From assembly GCA_963575745.1 (NCBI GenBank), contig CAUYUJ010015704.1, forward strand, positions 761,840 to 825,839: DNA of 64,000 nt, read 5' to 3'. Below, piece by piece: positions 1 through 9,879 of this stretch. Origin of the DNA: Prorocentrum cordatum (taxonomy: Eukaryota > Sar > Dinophyceae > Prorocentrales > Prorocentraceae). Under the pieces are notes generated by a model, which ran no database searches, was not told the DNA's origin, and saw nothing but the letters and a program-made list of their open reading frames with translations. A program made the position numbers and the translations under genes. The stretch's first letter is position 1; every line of letters starts with the position of its first letter.

Positions 1-7
1 CAGCCTG

Positions 8-55
8 CGTGCTGAGCTCCGTGTCCACACGCTTTACGTGCTGCATCGGGACAAC
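8..55 (+). repeat. Dispersed repeat R1, copy 1
   Basis: The motif GAGCTCCGTGTCCACACGC recurs at 23424 and 59352 with small changes, followed in the later copies by GTTGCGTGTTGCGTGTCGGGGC. The copies share only about 50-60 bp, so this is probably a piece of a longer decayed repeat. No terminal structure is visible. Confidence 0.5.
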
Positions 56-92
56 TGAGGTCCCTCCTGAACGACTCGGAGATCGGCGGCCA

Positions 93-273
93 GCGAGGGG
101 GGGAGTGATAAGGAAAAGGCCTTCTCAGAAGGCCCTGAAGCCCCCTGGCCTTCTGAGAAGTGTTTTACGCCTTCCCCGAAGACACAAACAACTTCTCAGA
201 AGGCGCGAGGGTTTTGAGAAGTCCCCCGCCTTCTGACAGGGCCTTCTCCTTCTCACTTCCCCGCCTCGCTCGC
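93..273. mobile_element. MITE-like palindromic element M1, copy 1
   Basis: The left end (GCGAGGGGGGGAGTGATAAGG) and right end (CCTTCTCACTTCCCCGCCTCGCTCGC) are imperfect inverted repeats. The interior is packed with the near-palindrome CCTTCTCAGAAGG in both orientations. A second copy with the same ends and interior lies at 42503-42692. No coding capacity. No clear target duplication at this copy. Confidence 0.65.
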
Positions 274-280
274 CGCCGAG

Positions 281-382
281 GAGAAGCAGACCGATTCCTT
301 CTACGAGCTTACGCCGTCCAGTCGGCCGATGGGCGCCATCATGGGGGACGACGAGGACGAGGGCCGCTACCTCTCGGAGTGA
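281..382 (+). CDS. Possible terminal exon or gene fragment (33 codons then TGA)
   Basis: Directly after M1 a short open frame, beginning after an AG, reads into an acidic C-terminus (MGDDEDEGRYLSE) and stops at TGA 380-382. The composition is protein-like rather than repeat-like, unlike the neighbouring frames. It has no start codon here and would need an upstream exon. I do not recognise the family. It could be chance. Confidence 0.25.
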   Translation, partial: EKQTDSFYELTPSSRPMGAIMGDDEDEGRYLSE

Positions 383-467
383 GGCCCCCGGTGCGGCCCT
401 CGCGGGCGCCGCCGCGGGGATCTCCCGTCGAAGGCAGCCGGCAGCCCGTGCTCACCTGGCATCGCGG

Positions 468-660
468 CAGGGAAACAAACCGCCCTGGATCGAATAGTAC
501 AATCGGACCGAGATAAAGGATCGAGGTCGGTTCGGGGAGGGTGCCCTAGTGTTATTCGTGCTTGTTGGATGTTCTTGTGCATCCTGGGGAGAGAACCCTT
601 GGATGTTCTGTTTGTTTTTGCCGACGGAGGGTCTCATGTTCTTGACGGATGTCTTTCTGG
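468..660 (+). repeat. Dispersed repeat R2, copy 1
   Basis: About 190 bp similar to 46897-47090. Shared blocks include CGGACCGAG, GGTTCGGGGAG, the phrase GTTCTTGTGCATCCTGGGG and the later CTCATGTTCTTGA. The copies diverge outside these limits. No inverted ends seen and no coding frame recognised. Confidence 0.55.
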
Positions 661-850
661 CCTAGGTCCGACTGTAAACAATTGCACTTGCATCGTTCGG
701 ACGTGTGTGTTTTTTTTCTGGGCGAGGACCCTCGATGAGCATCCTGGTTCATCGAGCAGAACAAAAACACATGCACGAAACCGAAGAATGCACAGGGAAT
801 GGACGTCCGAGCAACGGCAAGTGCATACATTAGACCGATGTGCTTGAAGG

Positions 851-950
851 TTCGCGCGGACTTCTCGGATCTGTTTTGGGACCCCCTTGAAGACGCCTCC
901 GGTTTCGCCAGGGGGGTTCAGCGCCGATCCAATAAATCTGCGAACGCGAA
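851..950. mobile_element. Foldback element F1, copy 1
   Basis: Imperfect hairpin: the left arm TTCGCGCGGACTTCTCGGATC pairs with the right arm GCGCCGATCCAATAAATCTGCG. Other copies are at 17785, 31905, 61056 and, in reverse, 61527. About 100 bp and non-coding. Confidence 0.6.
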
Positions 951-1499
951 AGCGAGAGTCCGATCGAGCGCCCTAGGATGTCTCGTCCTGCTTGTGGGCA
1001 CGACGCGCTTCATGCAGAATTGGAAGAGAGAGAGAGAGAGACAGACAGAAAAGGGGGGTATGTATGCAGCGAATGAAAAGACATATTCAACACTCCCTCA
1101 TGTGTTTTGCCACACGACACCTTTGTACATCGTCATTGCTTGTTTCACTCTGCGTTTGCATTGATGCCCGGCATTTCTCAGGACTCGGAAGCAGCTTTGC
1201 GAAACCCCGTGAAACGTCGTAACATTTGCTTCCAGATAGGGGTTTTCATTCTTCTCTGTCGTGCAGTTGGCGTCGTTGTGGCAAGGCTGTAGACTGCCGT
1301 CGGCGTGAGTACGCTCTCACATAGCTTCAGGTGCATATTCGGCGACACGCGCTTGTCGACACTATTTGTCTGAAGCAAGTGCAACTTCAACCGTGCACAC
1401 CATGTTCGACATTCTAAGTTGCACGCGCCGCGTTTTCTGATTTTTCCGTGGGATCATTTCCCTAAGTTTTTGTGTAAGTCCCGTTTGTAATTTCACTGG
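951..1499. other. Stretch without a recognised gene
   Basis: Mixed composition with a short (GA)n run at 1024-1042. I see no motif, terminal repeat or coding frame here. Confidence 0.4.
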
Positions 1500-1860
1500 C
1501 AGATTAGAGCCATCCACTTGCAATAGCTTGGGTTCTCAACCGTGGCAATTGCAGGGTCGTTCGTCAATACCTTGGTCTTGGTCGCACTCAGCTCCAGACC
1601 AACTTGAGACAGTTCTTGACGGAGAGTGGCAAGCATTTGGAAACGGTGTCAGGCGACTTGCTATAAGCAGTGTCGTCTGCATACCGTACGTTGGTCCACA
1701 ATGTTGTTTCCCAAGGTCAAGTTCCATGCCGAGAGCGTGATCTTTACATCAACGCAAGTCTTGCTTTAAATCTGCATTGAAATAAAGCGGGCGCAAAACG
1801 CTGTCCTGTTTGACCCCCCGATTGATGTCGAAATGCTCGTATCCCGATCAAACATGTACG
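1500..1860 (-). pseudogene. LINE reverse-transcriptase fragment, palm region (inverted half)
   Basis: Read on the minus strand this holds LINE reverse-transcriptase palm motifs in order: motif B (RGVKQDSVLRPLYFNADL, about 1825-1770), then motif C with YADD at 1684-1673, then LATLRQELSQVGLELSATK downstream. At least two frameshifts separate these blocks, so it is a pseudogene. The following plus-strand fragment (1862-2298) carries the next part of the same kind of protein in the opposite orientation, which suggests an insertion that was inverted at its 5' side. No 3' tail is visible on this half. Confidence 0.8.
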
Positions 1861-1861
1861 T

Positions 1862-2298
1862 GTGGGATATGAAGGTCGAGGTTCTTCTTTTCTCATGCAA
1901 TGTCAAATGCTTCGGGCGCAACTCACCTTTGGCGAGCCAGACAAGACAGAGCTTGACAACCGGATATCAATGGGCTGGAGAGAATTTATGGGGCACAGGC
2001 AAGAGTTGACAAACAATGGATACTGTTTGAGGGATCGTTCGGTGTTTTTTGTCGTGGTCGTCAAGCTCACACTATTGTACGGCGCAGAAACCTTGACGGT
2101 GACAGTATATATGGAGCGGATATTGCAGAAATGTCAGGGAGGCATGTTGCGGCTCATCCTTGGACACCGGAGGCGACGAACCTGGATTGGTGGCATTGCA
2201 GATGGAGAAATAGAGCCTTGGGTGGATTGGATCGCGGGCAGCCGAGGCAACAATGTAGCATATGCAGGCCGGTTGGTTGACAAACACAACAGAGGACG
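1862..2298 (+). pseudogene. LINE reverse-transcriptase C-terminal fragment (sense half)
   Basis: The plus-strand frame contains KLTLLYGAETLT and then ILQKCQGGMLRLILGHRRR. This is the thumb-to-C-terminal block typical of LINE polymerases (LLYGxETW ... RRMLRxILG). The upstream part (ELDNRISMGWREF) fits the region just after the palm. The frame runs without a stop to 2305 but is cut at 2299 by the DinoSL that begins the next element. It is fragmentary and has no endonuclease or palm of its own in this orientation. Confidence 0.8.
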
Positions 2299-2320
2299 TC
2301 CGTAGCCATTTTGGCTCAAG
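2299..2320 (+). other. Dinoflagellate spliced leader (DinoSL) embedded in the genome, copy 1
   Basis: All 22 positions match the DinoSL consensus, with T at the degenerate first base. The next bases are CC, not the GT donor of a leader-RNA gene, so this is a reverse-transcribed mRNA 5' end rather than an SL RNA gene. It marks the exact 5' end of the LINE that follows. Confidence 0.93.
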
Positions 2321-2335
2321 CCATTTTGGCTGAAG
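2321..2335 (+). other. Relict (truncated) spliced leader behind the intact leader
   Basis: CCATTTTGGCTGAAG repeats the last 15 bases of DinoSL with one change (C to G). A full leader followed by a truncated one is what remains when a retroposed, leader-carrying copy is itself transcribed and trans-spliced again. It therefore records at least two rounds of mRNA formation. Confidence 0.88.
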
Positions 2336-2499
2336 TGGCAATATCGGGAATCCCCCCGTCTCGAGGTGGCGAGGCGGCCGCGTGCGAGCGTGACCACACG
2401 CGCTCGCCCGAGCAGGTCACGCTTTCCCTTTTTTTTCTACACAAGCATTTTGCTACCGTAATTCCTTCCCCTTGTCTCTTTTTCCATTTCCTTGTCTCG

Positions 2500-3448
2500 A
2501 TGGCAGCGGATGCGCCTGCTATCCTGGCGGCGATCGGGTCGATGAAAGGTGAACTCCTCGGGGCGATTGGTCAGACCAACTCCAGGACCGACCAGATCGA
2601 ACTACAGCTTCAAGAATTGCAAGTGCAACAGGTCTCTTCGGTGCATGAGATGCAGCAGCTCGCGTCGACTATGTCTGCCTCGTGGGGGGCTCGTTTCCGA
2701 GAGATCATAGGGACTGCAATGGATGCGGATGACGGTGATGGCAATGTGGTAACTGGTGATCGTACATTGACGGCGGCGCTGGAGGCGAAGATGAATGATA
2801 AGTTCAAAACGATTCAGGAACAGCTTGAGGCACTCTTCTCGGCCAGTGTCTACTCCCGCGAGCTCAGATAGTGGAGTTAGTCGTAAGCGTCAGGCGCCCT
2901 CAAGCATTCCTGACAGCCTCCTAGACTCCAATGTCGCCCCTGAGGCAACGGATCAGCACAACCCATGCCGCGTGTGGATTGGAGGTTGGCCGGGAGAGGT
3001 CCTGTCACAATACCGCAAGGAACATTGGGAATGGTACAAGACTCAGGCTCCGCAGGAATACGTTGTGAATGCGAATCCGATCTTCCAACGTACCAGCCGC
3101 TCGCACACTGTTGTTTCTCCCCACCATCCTTGACCGACGACCGAGATCGCGCCAAACAGTTTCCAATCCGTGTTCGTGGCGACATACCTCTTCCCGCCCG
3201 TCTTCGCACATCGATCGGCCCTCTCGGTTCTCTGGGAGCCAGTGAAGGTCAAGCTCATGAATAAAGGTCTGTGGTCCACCTCTATCCGAATGAGATGCTC
3301 TGAGCACGGGCCAGGCCGCTTCCAGATACCGTCTGACTCTGACTCGCGGACGTTGTTTTCGCTGACGGCAGAGGAAGGCCAGTTCGCTATCGCTCCTAAT
3401 CGAGAGGGGCTCTATCATTGGAAATTCACACACGCACGCGGAATTTAA
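2500..3448 (+). pseudogene. LINE ORF1-like protein, coiled coil plus C-terminal domain, frameshifted
   Basis: The ATG at 2500 opens a 123-codon frame (to 2871) with an N-terminal helical, Gln/Leu-rich segment (IELQLQELQVQQVSSVHEMQ) that looks like a trimerising coiled coil. After a frame change near 2800-2870 the sequence continues with a Ser-rich linker and the block CRVWIGGWPGEV (about 2967-3000), which resembles the first strand of an RNA-binding fold. A further frame change leads to a block ending near 3448 (FSLTAEEGQFAIAPNREG). Known LINE ORF1 proteins are RNA chaperones that bind the element RNA. That role is inferred from position and coiled coil only. Confidence 0.6.
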
Positions 3449-3793
3449 TTTCGTTATCGATATTGCCACTAAGAACGAGCGCTACATCTAGACGACGGCC
3501 ACACGGGTCCCAAAGACTGATAGGGTCTCGCCAGACCAGATGAGTGGAGGGTTCGCCAATCCTGTGGTTGGCTGCGCCCCAGCAGGGAGAAGTGAGTTTC
3601 CCAGTTTTTCCCGTCTGCCATGGCCTGTTTTTGCGAGCGCACCGTGCGATGCTCCTGCTCGGGGGTATGATTTTCCTTTCTGCCCTCCCTCCCCCTCCTC
3701 AATGTGTACGCGGAATACTGGTGGGTTGTTCATGCCGGTTCAATCTATTCGTCAAGACCGTTCGCAGAGGAAGATGATCATGTTTGAGTCACT

Positions 3794-4445
3794 TTGCATT
3801 CGCATGATATCATTGCTACCCAAGAAACCCACGGAAACCCTGGTGACATGGATCATCTCATGCTCCAGCTCCCGTCCCACTCCTTTGGCTACTCGTTATT
3901 CCCCAACTGCGTTGGCGCGGGCGGCTTCATCGCGGCGGTGAGCAAACCTTTTGCCAGCAATTTCAATATTATGGAGCACCGCTCGCTGATGGATGGTCGT
4001 GTGCTACTTACGTCCTGCTCTGGACCTCTTGGTGGGTGCAACATTGCCAATGTGCACATGCCCAACACCTCTGATTCCTTTCATGTCTACCTCTCTGTTC
4101 TCCGTCTCCTGCGTCAGGAGGTTTCGACGCCTGCTGGGCATTTCCTTGTATTTCTTCGCGACTGGAATTGTACGTTAGAAGGCGAGGGCCGTCAAAAAGC
4201 GCTCGGTGGTCTGCGGTGCCCTGGGGGCCGCCGTCGCGCGCAGGTTTTCCAATTTCCTGTTTGATCTCATTGAGTTTTACCAGGAAATGGATACGCGTCG
4301 GGCCATTGTAAACAACATGATTGACCACGCGGCGCGCCTCGATCGGATTTATTGTTTTATGCCCAGCGCTATTTTTTGCTGACCGAAGGATCTCTACGAC
4401 GACGATGGGCCGTCTGCGGATTGCTATGTAGTCTGACCATATTCT
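3794..4445 (+). pseudogene. LINE APE-type endonuclease domain
   Basis: Endonuclease/exonuclease/phosphatase fold motifs are in order: IIATQETHG with the metal-binding Glu (about 3806-3835), NIANVHMPN, RDWNCTLEGEGR in place of the usual GDxN, LDRIY, and SDH at 4432-4440, the catalytic Asp-His end motif. The frame is open to 4264 and then slips. The usual Asp of GD(F/W)N is replaced by Arg. The enzyme of an active element nicks the target DNA to prime reverse transcription. This copy is inactive. Confidence 0.8.
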
Positions 4446-4499
4446 TGTTGTATGTCATGTCGTTGCCTATCGCCCTGTCCCGACTGAAAGCGAGAATAT

Positions 4500-4990
4500 C
4501 CCGCTTTAGCTAGCGAAGTCGCTAGGGTTTGCGGAGGAGCTGGATCGACTGCCCCTATCGCCGCCGGTTGCCGCTACCTGCCCCGCCCGTCTTGCGTGGA
4601 CTAAAGACTGCGCGCAGGCCGCTGCCACGCGGGCTAGGCGCCGCATGAAGCTGCGCCAGGCCTCCACGTTTGAAGAGCGCCATCATTGGTCGATGGTTGC
4701 TCTTCGAGGGCTACGCCTTCAAGAAATCAAGTTGATTGAAAACGCCCTTCCGTGCAAACCCGAACTTTCGGAGCTAATTGATGGCGCCTCTCTCGTCTGC
4801 GTGGCTTTGAATGCTCTCTGTCTCCAGGATGAGCGGCGTGAGAAAGCAGGGCCCCGCACGATGCCGGGCGTTCGATTCTGTCGAACATCTTTGCAAGTCC
4901 ACTCTGGCAATCCACGGCTTGCGGCTCCATTCCCCGGATGTTTCACAACTTTCTCCTACACTTGCGAACGCATCATCGCGGATTTCCGGT
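4500..4990 (+). pseudogene. LINE endonuclease-RT linker remnant
   Basis: The region following the SDH motif reads as protein (PARLAWTKDCAQAAATRARR, then KLRQASTFEERHHWSMVAL) through about 4850, rich in Arg and Ala as is usual for the linker between endonuclease and polymerase. The frame decays near 4860. No palm motifs (RGxxQG, YADD) follow in any frame, so the polymerase is absent. Confidence 0.5.
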
Positions 4991-4999
4991 CGGGGGCCG

Positions 5000-5580
5000 A
5001 CTTGATCAGCGGCGCGCCGGGCATCGCGCGTTGGTTGGGTACGCGCGAAAACGAATCATTGGTCGGCGGTAGAAGGAATCTGCGCGCACGTCGAAATTGC
5101 TCGCGTTTGTGCAATGCGGACAGGGGGAAGTCAGAGGGGGCAGGTCTTTTCAGAGGGCGGCGGGGCTTCTCAGCAACCCTCCTGCCTCGCGAGAAGCCGC
5201 CTCTGCCTTCGGAGATGGTTCGTGCCATTTCTCCAGGGGCCGGAGGCCTTCCGATCCTTCTGAGCGGGCCCTCCCCTTCGACATTGCGGACGGCGTTGGG
5301 GCGAGGGCGAATCCGTGCCAGAACGCTCTGAGACGGTCGCGGCGCCCGAGGCGTCCTCCAGAGCCGCGGGATCTCAGAGATTCTCGATTGTCCTCTTCCG
5401 ATGTTGTCCTCGTTCCCCCCGAAGGGGTCGCCGACGAAGGGTCTGAGCGCGATCGGCTCCGGCGTCGAGCCTGGTCCTGTCTGGCGAGGTCCTCCCTGCG
5501 CCCCTCGGCCCTGGGCGCCCTTTGAGCGTCCTCGCTGCCCCCTCGGCCAGCGCGGCGCTCTCGTCGTGGCCTCCTTAGTG
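5000..5580. other. Stretch without a recognised gene
   Basis: 5130-5290 carries decayed CTTCTCAG/GCGAGAAG motifs that resemble the inside of element M1, without recognisable ends. The rest is GC-rich with no supported coding frame. Confidence 0.35.
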
Positions 5581-5582
5581 AG

Positions 5583-5790
5583 GTTCGAGTGCGAGTGGGT
5601 GGGGTCGAAAGAGTGCTCCGCGTCGCCCCAATCCTCGGCGATGCGGCTCGATGTGGGGCCCGATGTGCGTCGCGTCGACGTCGCCGATGGATCGCCGACG
5701 TCGACGGCGCATCGCCGGTTCATCGCCAATACATCGCTGATGCATCGGCGATGCGGCGCGACCCCCCGACCCCCGACCCAATTTGATGTC
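5583..5790. mobile_element. Palindromic short element M5, copy 1
   Basis: Built from repeats of ATCGCCGATGCATCGGCGAT in both orientations, ending in ATGCGGCGCGACCCCCCGACCCC. The same ends and core occur at 23688, 24376, 32043 and 62086. The left end here is diverged, so the limit is approximate. Confidence 0.5.
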
Positions 5791-5799
5791 ACTTTGTGA

Positions 5800-6183
5800 T
5801 CAATACATGAGGCCCCTCCCTGGGCGCAAATGAATAGACCCCGCGGGGTGCGCAACATATTTTTTACTCACGCGCGCCAGGGGGTCGTCGCGGGCACCGC
5901 CGAGGGGATCGTGTCTTCCCCTGCGTGACAGCATCAAAACGATTGTTTTTTCGTAAAGAGGTTGTTATGGGAGTCGTATGCATCCGAGACGGATTCTTTT
6001 CCCCCTCTCAGGCGTCGTCGTCGTCGACTATAGCTGGCCTGCGCAGCACCCTCCCCCCAAAGGGCATCCGCTCCGCAGTGCGTCGTCGCCGTCCGCCGTC
6101 CGTCGTCCACGTCGTCGTCGTCCTCGTCCTCCTCGTCATGGTCGTCGTCCTCGTCGTCGTCGTCGTCGACTACACGGGGCCTA

Positions 6184-6220
<37 letters not shown>

Positions 6221-6815
6221 AGTACAGACAGACCACGACAAACGGTGTGAGGAGGACTGCCCGGTTTGTTCGGGTCGGACGAAAAGGGTGAGGAAGGAAA
6301 AGGGGGTGCGAAACCTGTTGCGCGCGCCTGGTTTCGGTCGCACCGCCGGGGGGCCAGTCCTCGATGCATGGCCGCTTTCGGCGCCAGGAGGCGCTTGGAA
6401 AATCAGCAACGCCAGCTGCGTGGCCACACCCCTCTTTCGTCCAGCCCGCTTTGGTCGCGGCCAGGGCAAATGAGGCGCATCGGTTCGACATGAAAAAACA
6501 CGGACAGTGCAGGGGCGAGCGCCGACAGCAATTGTTTTTCATTTCGAATAAGTGTCGTCCTGGCTCACGGTTCTTGCTTTTGCCGCCCTTGCCTCCCGCC
6601 CCTCCCCCGCTTTCCCCCAGTCTGTTCTGTTTTTGTTGTTTTCTCGCTGGCGGCCGGGTGTCGGCGGTAATCAACGGCGCGCCGCCGTTGTGCTTCAATT
6701 CGGCGGGCGCCACCCCCGCGATTCCCCCGAGCAGGGACTTTTGTTTAATACAACACGCGCTCCCCAAAGATTTGTAAATCACGAACTGACATTCGGAGGC
6801 CTCTATTTTGGCCTC
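5800..6815. other. Simple-sequence and unassigned stretch with (GTC)n
   Basis: 6017-6230 is mostly (GTC/CGT)n, giving artificial Ser-, Arg- or Asp-runs in the frames. The remainder (5800-6010, 6240-6815) has no recognised coding or repeat signature. Confidence 0.5.
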
Positions 6816-6849
6816 TTGCACCTTTTGGCCCTTGGAGACGACGACGAAT

Positions 6850-7207
6850 TCGCACCTCGGGCAGATTCGGTGCGCAGAGCAACCAAGAACGCGGAGGGTG
6901 TTCTCACGAAGCTGAATATACGCATTGATGCCTGGATACCGGTTCAAAGACAAGAAATGCGGAATTGTGTTCGGACAGCTGTCGCATCGGCTGATTCGAA
7001 AGGATGATTACCTCAATGTTGTGGAATCCAGAAACAGAGCCCCATTGCGACGCCCGGAGGCGACAGGGCATCCCTAGAAAACATTGGTCCGACGATCTGC
7101 GGGATAGTGTCCGTACATCTGCACACAGCCATACCAATCAAGATTGGACTGATGTTGCTAAGACAGACTGTTGGGCAGTGATTGAGGGAGAATTTGCCAA
7201 TAGATGA
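6850..7207 (+). pseudogene. LINE polymerase C-terminal tail fragment
   Basis: The frame at 7004-7207 contains ARRRQGIPRKHWSDDLRD, then DWTDVAKTDCWAVIEGEF and a stop. This is the standard ending of many LINE polymerases (GRPxxxWxDDL ... W ... D ... WR ... EF). About 150 bp upstream may belong to it in another frame. No palm motifs are present, as expected for a 5'-truncated insertion. Confidence 0.7.
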
Positions 7208-7209
7208 TC

Positions 7210-9280
7210 GGATGAGCAATATCAGACCGCTGTGTGGTTTTCTCGTTCGCGTTCCTCTGTCGCCTCTCCTGTCGTTCGTCCTTTTCCTTCTCCCTCGGCC
7301 TCGCCTCCCATACTCGCTAGCCGGGCGTCCCTCCCTCCCTTCGCGCGGCCTTCCCTTCCCCCTGCGGGACGTCACAGTGATGCCGCCACCCACCGGCGAA
7401 GAGACCGCAGAACCCGGTATATTGAATTTTTGTATGGTGCCGCTCTTGGATGGTGCCGTTCTTGTCTCATACGATGGCGCCACGGCGCGCGCTTGCAACG
7501 CCCCCGTCGGCGTACACTTTCAGGTCCGAGTCCGAGTCTGAGCCCTCGTGGAACGTGGAACCATCTTGGGCGCCCTAACCCCTCGCGAACCGCCCCCTCT
7601 AGACCGACGGGAAGGGGCGTGAGGAATTTGTGACAAACCCCTTTTTCGAAGGGAAACAAGGGGGCTCGAGGAGGAAGCGTTCTAGATCATCTCACTCAGC
7701 CCAGAAGGCCAGTGATATTCAGCCAAGCAGGTTAGAATATTGCGCACGAAGACTTCCAATGAATTGTGTAGTAATCACAGATCCAAGGACCTGATGTTTC
7801 AATCTGAAGTCCCCGGCCTTCTCCCCAGAGGCCGTTGTCCTTCCCTGATCAATGTTTGATGTCCCTGGGGCCCGACAGCGGGGCTTGGAGGCTGAAATTG
7901 GGAAAAAGACGCCAGCGTTGCGAGGATGCATCGTGTGTGTCACCGTTGACGGGGCATGTGATCGAACCGTGTCTGGAATGCGCACACATTCACCACGGCT
8001 TCGAAAGAAGTCTTTGATGGAGGGGTGGGGCGTGTAGTACGCATAGCATTTGCGGCGAGGATGAGGGCAGCGCGGCCCCCGCCTCCCAGGAACCATGGCC
8101 CCCCTCCCGCGCGCTCGCGCTGCGCGTGGGCGCGTGGGTGCCGCGGGCCGCGGCTCCAGCGGTGGGCATGGCCGGCGCGGGGTCCCCTGCTGCGACGGCG
8201 AGTACCGTCCCTGAAGACGAGGCCCGTGGCGGGGCTGGAGGGGGGTGCTCCCGTTGGGGATCACCCTCCTGGATGTGGCGGTTCTGGGCGCGGGGGGCTC
8301 CTCTTGCGCTCCCCGCCCCGGCTTGTTCTGAGCCGTCCGTGTGTTGGGCATTGTCCCCTGCAGTGGGAAAGGACATTTGGCACTTCCCTGCGACCTTCGA
8401 GGGGAAGCGCCCTCGGAGTCGAAGCGCAGTTCCCTTTGAGAGGAGAGTAAAGGAAGGAAGCAGGCCGAGGACATGTTGGCGAAGGAGGAGGGGGACGAGG
8501 AAGAGGAGGAGGAGAAAAAGGAAAAGGGCACAAAGGCAGCGGGAGGAGAGGCGAAGGGTGAAAGACGTGTTGCCTTTTTGCTCCTTCCTGGCTGCCGCAG
8601 CTCCTTCTCCCGGCTACGGTACCTCCGCTCAGGGGTACGGCTGTGGCGATTACTGGGTTGGGGTTCCCCAGGTACCGTCGAGGCGGTCTGTTGGCTCGGA
8701 AGGCGACCAGGGAGCAGCAGGAGGAGCAGCAGGCCCGAGGAGGGGCAGCACGAGCAGCAGGAGCGGGAATTAGTTGGCTCTTGGCACTTTTTCGATGCGC
8801 CCCTTCGCGCTCCCGCCCGGGCGCCGCAGCGCTGGCCCTCCCCACCCGACTGCCTTCTGGTCGTGGTCGTCTCGTGCCTTCGGCCGCAGCGCATCGGCGC
8901 GCCACGCCTTTGCCCTCAGACGTGCAGCGCCAGGGCAGCGTTGTTAAAAAGGCGGCGGCGGCGGCCATGTAGGGGCGACGGCGGCATCCACGCCAGCGAC
9001 GGCGGCGGCCGCGCCCGTGCGGAGGCCCAGCACTTCCAGGGCGACGGCGGCTACGTTGGCGATGGCGGGGTGGCGCTCGAGCAGCTCTGGGCTTCTCTGC
9101 CGTGGCCCGCGCCCACCCACCCTCCCTCGGCGCCAGCTGCCTCATCGGGGGGAGGAGGCAGGAGGAGAAGGGGAAGGAGCAGCGGCGCTCTGTGTCTATG
9201 TCAAAACAGGTGTCCTCCTCATCCTCCTCATCATCCTCCTCTTTCCACCTTCTGCCACGCTACAGTCACTCTTCGTGCCC
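7210..9280. other. GC-rich stretch without a recognised gene
   Basis: Frames are open here mainly because of high GC. 8467-8560 is a GGA/GAGGAGG-rich run. I could not assign any protein family on either strand. Confidence 0.4.
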
Positions 9281-9282
9281 CC

Positions 9283-9500
9283 TCCTCTGACCCTCCTCTT
9301 CTTCCTCCTCCGCTCCCTCCTCCGCTCCCTCCTCCTCTTCCTCCTCCTCCTCCTCCTCATCCCCTTCCTCCTCTTTCCGCCTCCTCTGGGCCCGCCTCAT
9401 TCTCTTCCTGCTCCTCCTCCGCACATTCCTCGTCCTCCCCTTCCTCTCATTATTCCTCCTCCTCCTCCTTCTCCTCCTCCTCCTCCTCCTCTTTCCCTCC
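9283..9500. repeat. Polypyrimidine (TCC)n-rich tract
   Basis: Almost pure C/T sequence with CTCCTCCTCC runs, so its complement is (GGA)n. It gives spurious Leu- and Ser-rich frames. Confidence 0.85.
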
Positions 9501-9742
9501 CCCCCATGGCCGACGCCAGGAGGGAGATCCGCAACTGCCCCGGGCGCTACACGACGTCCGACCGCGCCGCGCGCGCCGAGGCGCCCCCCTCCCCCCTCCC
9601 GCGGCTCTGGGTGGTTCCTCGGGCGCTCTGCTCGGAGGGCTCCTCGGGCTCTGCTCTGTCGTCGGAGGCTGTCGCGGGGGTCGAATAGGGGATCGACAAC
9701 AGAATCGATGTACTCCAAGATTAGTTGCCCCACCGAATGAAT

Positions 9743-9759
9743 GAATGTGTGTGTGTGTG

Positions 9760-9802
<43 letters not shown>
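9743..9802. repeat. (TG)n/(TA)n microsatellite
   Basis: TGTGTGTGTG followed by about 40 bp of TATATA. Confidence 0.9.
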
Positions 9803-9804
<2 letters not shown>

Positions 9805-9879
9805 CGGAGTAGGCCGGGGGAGGGCCCCCCAGAATTGCGACCACTGGTTCGCATGGGGGGCCGGGGGGGCCTTGAGGGC

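Larger units (their letters stand above)
2299..4990 (+). mobile_element. DinoSL-tagged LINE, 3' part missing
   Basis: Layout: leader and relict leader, about 165 bp of 5' UTR, a coiled-coil ORF1 (2500 onward), an APE-type endonuclease (3794 to about 4445) and the start of the linker that normally leads to the reverse transcriptase (about 4500-4870). No reverse transcriptase follows. This is the reverse of usual LINE truncation: the 5' end is preserved to the base while the 3' end is lost. The element cuts into the older LINE fragment ending at 2298. Several frameshifts show it is dead. The 3' limit is approximate. Confidence 0.75.

Noticed and set aside
2299-2320. Spliced-leader RNA gene
   Set aside because: A leader gene needs a GT donor directly after the 22-nt exon. 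Here the next bases are CC (and CT at 60072).
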